This document shows positions 5,938 to 9,111 of a DNA stretch of 9,111 nucleotides, piece after piece. Below the pieces are notes generated by a model. It had not been told where the DNA came from, ran no database searches, and saw only the letters and a program-made list of their open reading frames with translations. The position numbers and the translations under genes were made by a program. Position 1 is the first letter of the stretch. Each line of letters opens with the position of its first letter. Source of the stretch: DATJGF01 sp035495315 (lineage in GTDB: Bacteria; Verrucomicrobiota; Verrucomicrobiia; Limisphaerales; UBA8199); contig DATJGF010000183.1 of the NCBI GenBank assembly GCA_035495315.1, forward strand, positions 1-9,111. The letters are read 5' to 3'.

Positions 5938-6698
5938 ATTCCAGACTGAAAGGCAAACGGGCGCTGGTCACCGGCGGTGGGCAAGGGTTGGGGTACGCGA
6001 TCGTCGAGGCGCTCATTGCCGCGGGGGCCGATGTGGCTATCCATTATTTCTCGAGCGAGGCATCGGCGCGCGAGTTGAAGCAGAAAGCGGCGGCCGCCGG
6101 CGTGCGCGCCGAGATTTTCCGGGCCGACCTGACCAAAGAGAGCGACGCGAAGGTGCTCGCAGATGGAGCCGCAGCATTTTTGAGCGGGCTCGACATCCTC
6201 ATCAATAATGCCGGCGATTTGGTGGAACGCCGCACGCTGTCGGCACTGGACCTGCCCTTTTGGGAACGGGTCATGAACGTCAACCTTACTTCGATGATGC
6301 TGGTGACGCGCGCAGCCGAACCCTGGCTGGTGAAGGCTGGTGGCGCCAGCATCGTGAACCTTTCGTCTCTGGCGGGGCGGAAAGGGGGCCATCCTGGTTC
6401 GCTGGCTTATGCCACCGCGAAAGGCGCGGTGCTCACCTGGACACGAGCACTGGCCACTGAACTGGCGCCCCAAGGCGTGCGCGTCAACGCCGTTGCGCCG
6501 GGGCTGATTCTCGGCACGCGTTTCCACAATACTCACACCACACGGGAGAGCGCCCAGGCCACCATCCAGGCAATCCCGCTGAGCCGCGCCGGGACACCCG
6601 ATGACGTTGCGCGCGCCGTGGCGTATCTTGCGTCCGAATACGATGGTTTTATCACCGGCGCGACGCTCGACATCAATGGAGGAGTTTATGCGGCCTGA
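5934..6698 (+). CDS. Short-chain dehydrogenase/reductase (SDR), probably NADP-dependent
   Basis: Classical 254-residue SDR oxidoreductase acting in the cytoplasm, probably reducing or oxidising the imported sugar or keto-uronate. The nucleotide loop is T13-GGGQGLG20, the structural NNAG is 91-94, and the catalytic tetrad is Asn117, Ser145, Tyr159 and Lys163 in YATAK. After the second Rossmann strand the sequence is I36-H-Y-F-S-S41, with no acidic residue, the pattern usually linked to NADP(H). The C terminus has the common PGLILGTRF and SEYDGFITGATLDINGG blocks. The ATG at 5934 overlaps the symporter stop by 4 bp, and the 3' end overlaps the lyase gene by 11 bp and supplies its ribosome binding site. 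The length and context resemble KduD- or DEH-reductase-like SDRs of uronate pathways, but SDR sequence alone cannot fix the substrate. Confidence 0.95.
   Translation: MNSRLKGKRALVTGGGQGLGYAIVEALIAAGADVAIHYFSSEASARELKQKAAAAGVRAEIFRADLTKESDAKVLADGAAAFLSGLDILINNAGDLVERRTLSALDLPFWERVMNVNLTSMMLVTRAAEPWLVKAGGASIVNLSSLAGRKGGHPGSLAYATAKGAVLTWTRALATELAPQGVRVNAVAPGLILGTRFHNTHTTRESAQATIQAIPLSRAGTPDDVARAVAYLASEYDGFITGATLDINGGVYAA
6678..6684 (+). promoter_or_regulatory. Strong Shine-Dalgarno of the lyase gene
   Basis: GGAGGAG lies inside the last codons of the SDR gene, with 5 nt between GGAGG and the ATG at 6688. It fixes that ATG over the upstream in-frame ATGs at 6601 and 6676. It is the only strong Shine-Dalgarno among the genes of this window. 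Confidence 0.8.
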
Positions 6699-8832
6699 CC
6701 AAATTTCACGTTGGGCAGCGACGCTGCCACTGCTGGTGCTGGCGGCTGGGGGTCTTTCCCACGGTGCGCCCGCAGCAGACCCCGCCGCTCGTGTCCCCAT
6801 TCAAGCTCCCCGAACCATGGTGCTGGCGGAACGCCGCGCCGCCTTTCGCCTTTATTGCACGGCAGGCGAGGGAGCCAAAGCGTTTGCGAAAATCAAATCT
6901 GATTTCGACAGGGAATACTTTCGGTTTCCGTTTCCCGCCGAACCGTTGACTTATGGCGATCCGGAACCCAAGTTGCGCACTTCGGAAAAGGCGGATCTGT
7001 GGCGCTCCGCCCAGGATACCTGCGGGCGGGTGTCCGGAGTCGCCGAGGCGGCGACAATTCTTTGGCTGGTCACGGGAGAAGATAAATATCTTGCGAAGGG
7101 CCGTGAATTTCTGCTCAAAGCCTGCGCCTGGCAGTTCGCGCCGGAGTGGAAAAAAGGCTCCGTGCCCGGCGCAACGGACGTTTATTACAATGACGAAGCG
7201 CACTTCAGGCTCTGGCGCAAGCTGCCATTGGTCTATGACCAACTTCGCGAGCAGTTAACGGCTGAGGAGAAGCGGGCCGTACTGGCCCATTTCAAAACGC
7301 GCGGGGAGCGGTCGGTCGCGTGGATCAAAAAGGAAAAGATAGAAAGAATCGGCAAGAACTCACTCGACGTGGCCGCGGCGAGTCATCCGGTCCGTTTCAT
7401 GGCGATGACCGGCTTGACCGGCCTCGCTTTATGGGACGATTTGCCGGAGGCGCGCGAATGGTGGCGTCTGGCTTATGAATTCTACCAGCGCCAGTTCAGC
7501 CCGTGGGGCGGGGACGATGGGGGTTGGGCCGAAGGCAATGCCTATTGGCGAGGAACGATGGAGCACGCCGCTTTCCAGGACGCGCTGCTGGCTTTAGGCG
7601 ATCCCGAAGCCTATTCCTCGAAATTCTGGCAGAACTCGCCCTTTTTTGCTGTCTATAACGTGCAACCTTACCTGCACACCATTTTTGGGGATACCTCCAA
7701 CGCCGGAAGATTCAATCTCGACCCAAGTGTCGCCGATTACCTGGAACACCTGGCGCGCGTCTTTCAAAACGGCTACTTGCGCTCGTACGCGGCGTTGTGC
7801 AATGACCAGCGAGTGCGGCCAGTTGACAAGGGATTGGAGGGACTGGACCGCGTTTACCCTACGTCCTGTGAATTCCTGGTTCGCGACTTTATTGTGTCCG
7901 GCAGACCTTTGCCGACCGACCGGCCCCTCAGCGAACTGCCTGCGCAACGTTATTTTCGCGATGTGGGTTGGGTTTCCATGCACAGTGCGCTGGGCCGGCC
8001 CGAAGAGGACATTCAGATCACGTTCAAGTCGTCCCCCTACGGTTCCTTCAGCCACAGCCACGCCGATCAAAACGCGTTTATTCTGAACGCATTTGGCGAA
8101 GGTCTGGCCATCAACTCCGCCTACCGTGAATTTCACCGCTCGCCTCATCACCAGCAATGGACCTGGCAGACCAAGTCCAAAAATACCCTGCTGATTGACG
8201 GCTTGGGCCAGAAACCGCAGGACAAAACGGCGACTGGGAAAATAACGCGTTTCGAGACCGGCTCGCGTTTTGTCTGGGCCACGGGAGACGCAACGGTCGC
8301 CTACCAGTCTGGTCAGGAAGACCCCGGCCGCGTGAAACGCGTAACGCGCGACCTGGTCTTTATTGATCGGCGTTACGTTGCCTTGCGCGAGCGCGTCGAG
8401 TTGACCATCCCCGGCAAACTGAGCTGGCTGTTGCACGCCGAAAAAGGCCTTAGCTGGGATGAGAAGACTGCCATTGCCACTATTCGCGGCAACAAAGCGA
8501 CCCTGACAACGTGCCTGGTCGCTCCGGGCGTGGTTTGGCAGGGCAAAGTGACCGAGGGATTTCCAGTTCCGGTTGATACGAAGTATACGAGTGGTGAAGC
8601 CGGCAGTTCCTACGTGACGGCCAAATGGACAGACCAAAGCCACCTGACCGCCGAAACCCGCGATCGTGCGCTTTCATTCACCGTGTTCGCGGTGCTTTGG
8701 CCGGAACGCGGCTCAGAATCGGTTTCCGCGATTTCTGCCGTTGTTGAAGCCAATGGCCTGCTGGTGATAACGCGACCGGACCGAACGATCGACCGATTAA
8801 GGATCACCGACGAGACGGTCAAACTGGAGTGA
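6688..8832 (+). CDS. Secreted heparinase II/III-like polysaccharide lyase (DUF4962-type N-terminal domain)
   Basis: Probable exported lyase of 714 residues that cleaves uronate-containing polysaccharide or oligosaccharide by beta-elimination. Residues 1-29 are a signal peptide (basic Arg8, hydrophobic 9-23, cleavage likely after Ala29 in GAPA|AD). An alpha-helical toroid of DUF4962 type spans about 40-380 and contains A-S-H233-P-V-R236 and EGNAY286W. These match, from memory, the His/Arg and Tyr catalytic elements of PL15-like exolyases such as Atu3025. The heparinase II/III beta-sandwich follows, roughly 410-640, with SFSHSHADQNAF (453-464), FGEGLAINS (469-477), SPHHQQW (485-491) and KNTLLIDG (498-505); His456, His458 and Asp460 are metal or catalytic candidates. 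The gene overlaps the SDR by 11 bp, has a strong Shine-Dalgarno and ends the operon. Export to the periplasm or surface fits a role upstream of the symporter. The substrate (alginate, glycosaminoglycan or other) cannot be told from sequence alone. Confidence 0.9.
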   Translation: MRPDQISRWAATLPLLVLAAGGLSHGAPAADPAARVPIQAPRTMVLAERRAAFRLYCTAGEGAKAFAKIKSDFDREYFRFPFPAEPLTYGDPEPKLRTSEKADLWRSAQDTCGRVSGVAEAATILWLVTGEDKYLAKGREFLLKACAWQFAPEWKKGSVPGATDVYYNDEAHFRLWRKLPLVYDQLREQLTAEEKRAVLAHFKTRGERSVAWIKKEKIERIGKNSLDVAAASHPVRFMAMTGLTGLALWDDLPEAREWWRLAYEFYQRQFSPWGGDDGGWAEGNAYWRGTMEHAAFQDALLALGDPEAYSSKFWQNSPFFAVYNVQPYLHTIFGDTSNAGRFNLDPSVADYLEHLARVFQNGYLRSYAALCNDQRVRPVDKGLEGLDRVYPTSCEFLVRDFIVSGRPLPTDRPLSELPAQRYFRDVGWVSMHSALGRPEEDIQITFKSSPYGSFSHSHADQNAFILNAFGEGLAINSAYREFHRSPHHQQWTWQTKSKNTLLIDGLGQKPQDKTATGKITRFETGSRFVWATGDATVAYQSGQEDPGRVKRVTRDLVFIDRRYVALRERVELTIPGKLSWLLHAEKGLSWDEKTAIATIRGNKATLTTCLVAPGVVWQGKVTEGFPVPVDTKYTSGEAGSSYVTAKWTDQSHLTAETRDRALSFTVFAVLWPERGSESVSAISAVVEANGLLVITRPDRTIDRLRITDETVKLE

Positions 8833-8840
8833 AAAGCCTG

Positions 8841-8863
8841 GTGCGAGCCGGTATGACTCGCGC
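8841..8863 (+). terminator. Hairpin after the operon, possible terminator
   Basis: GTGCGAG (8841-8847) and CTCGCGC (8857-8863) pair over 7 bp with one G-U wobble around a 9-nt loop, starting 8 bp after the lyase stop. There is no U-tract, so intrinsic termination is uncertain; it may instead protect the 3' end. The rest of 8833-8961 holds no other gene that I can support. Confidence 0.35.
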
Positions 8864-8937
8864 TTCGCCGACAGAGCCATCGCATTGGGGATCAGCTGAC
8901 ATTCGCGAATCATCTTTTCGACCGCCCCGGAGTGTGG

Positions 8938-8943
8938 TATAGA
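8938..8943 (+). promoter_or_regulatory. Possible -10 element of the gene at 8962
   Basis: TATAGA preceded by TGTGG lies 18 bp before the ATG at 8962. No convincing -35 is seen; TTTTCG at 17 bp upstream is poor. The assignment is tentative. Confidence 0.25.
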
Positions 8944-8961
8944 CCATCACATTCACCCGGT

Positions 8962-9111
8962 ATGAAAGCGCCTCTGCTCCTTCCTGTCAGGCAGTTTTGG
9001 TACTTGGCACTCGTGTCCGCGTTCGCCGCCACAGCGCACGCGCAGGTCGTCGCCGACGGGGGTACAACGACCTTGAACAACGTCACGAGCAACATCAATG
9101 GGACGGTGACC
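8962..9111 (+). CDS. N-terminal fragment of a secreted protein, possibly autotransporter or repeat-rich surface protein
   Basis: The frame opens at ATG 8962 and is still open at the window edge after 50 codons. The first 27 residues look like a Sec signal peptide: Lys2 and Arg10, a hydrophobic stretch YLALVSAFAATA, and cleavage likely after Ala27 in AHA|Q. The following VVADGGTTTLNNVTSNINGTVT is rich in Thr, Asn and Gly, as in the N termini of large beta-helical surface or autotransporter-like proteins, some with PEP-CTERM sorting signals, in Verrucomicrobiota; that comparison is from memory. It follows the operon by 129 bp with a hairpin between, so it is probably a separate transcription unit. 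No Shine-Dalgarno is visible. The rest of the gene is outside the window, so its function cannot be given. Confidence 0.65.
   Translation, partial: MKAPLLLPVRQFWYLALVSAFAATAHAQVVADGGTTTLNNVTSNINGTVT

Noticed and set aside
5736..6800. 354-codon open frame on the minus strand opposite the symporter end and the SDR
   Set aside because: It is antisense to two well-supported genes with full catalytic motifs, its translation resembles no family, and long shadow frames are common in GC-rich DNA.
7594..8643. 349-codon minus-strand frame opposite the lyase
   Set aside because: It is antisense to the conserved heparinase II/III domain, with no recognisable domain and no start signal.
1..9111. tRNA, rRNA, CRISPR arrays, insertion sequences or phage genes
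   Set aside because: None seen: no array-like direct repeats, no transposase or integrase motifs, and coding sequence fills nearly the whole window.

Overview
The window looks like a chromosomal piece from a GC-rich member of the Verrucomicrobiota, probably a polysaccharide-degrading lineage. Three things suggest this: an orphan type II-style pseudopilin ending in a degenerate histidine/FAD motif, a 3' edge that starts a secreted protein resembling the repetitive surface proteins of that phylum, and the general lack of Shine-Dalgarno sequences. The assignment is inferred from protein character, not from a marker gene.

Layout. On the minus strand, 4-1017 encodes a D-2-hydroxyacid dehydrogenase. 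Divergent from it is a LacI-family regulator (about 1124-2167, plus). Two bases beyond its stop, and convergent with it, lies a pseudopilin (2170-2958, minus). Divergent from the pseudopilin, a tight plus-strand operon runs from about 3022 to 8832: a class I mannose-6-phosphate isomerase-type enzyme, a sodium:solute symporter, an NADP-type short-chain dehydrogenase and a secreted heparinase II/III-like polysaccharide lyase. Junctions in the operon are a 6-bp gap, a 4-bp overlap and an 11-bp overlap. A hairpin follows, and a signal-peptide protein begins at 8962 and runs off the window.

How it fits together. The lyase would cut an acidic polysaccharide or oligosaccharide outside the cytoplasm, the symporter would import the product, and the isomerase and the two oxidoreductases would process it. 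The substrate is unknown; alginate-, glycosaminoglycan- or other uronate-type material is an inference from the lyase family. No sugar kinase or aldolase is present here, so the pathway is incomplete in the window.

The most striking signal is regulatory. The same perfect 12-bp palindrome, TAATAATTATTA, occurs in both divergent intergenic regions (1022-1033 and 3009-3020), almost touching the start codons of the dehydrogenase and of the isomerase, and overlapping plausible -10 elements. It is a good candidate operator for the local LacI-type regulator, and would tie the dehydrogenase, the regulator itself and the catabolic operon into one local regulon. A second, unrelated 9-bp inverted repeat (1050-1074) lies in the leader of the regulator gene. 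Several starts appear leaderless or nearly so.
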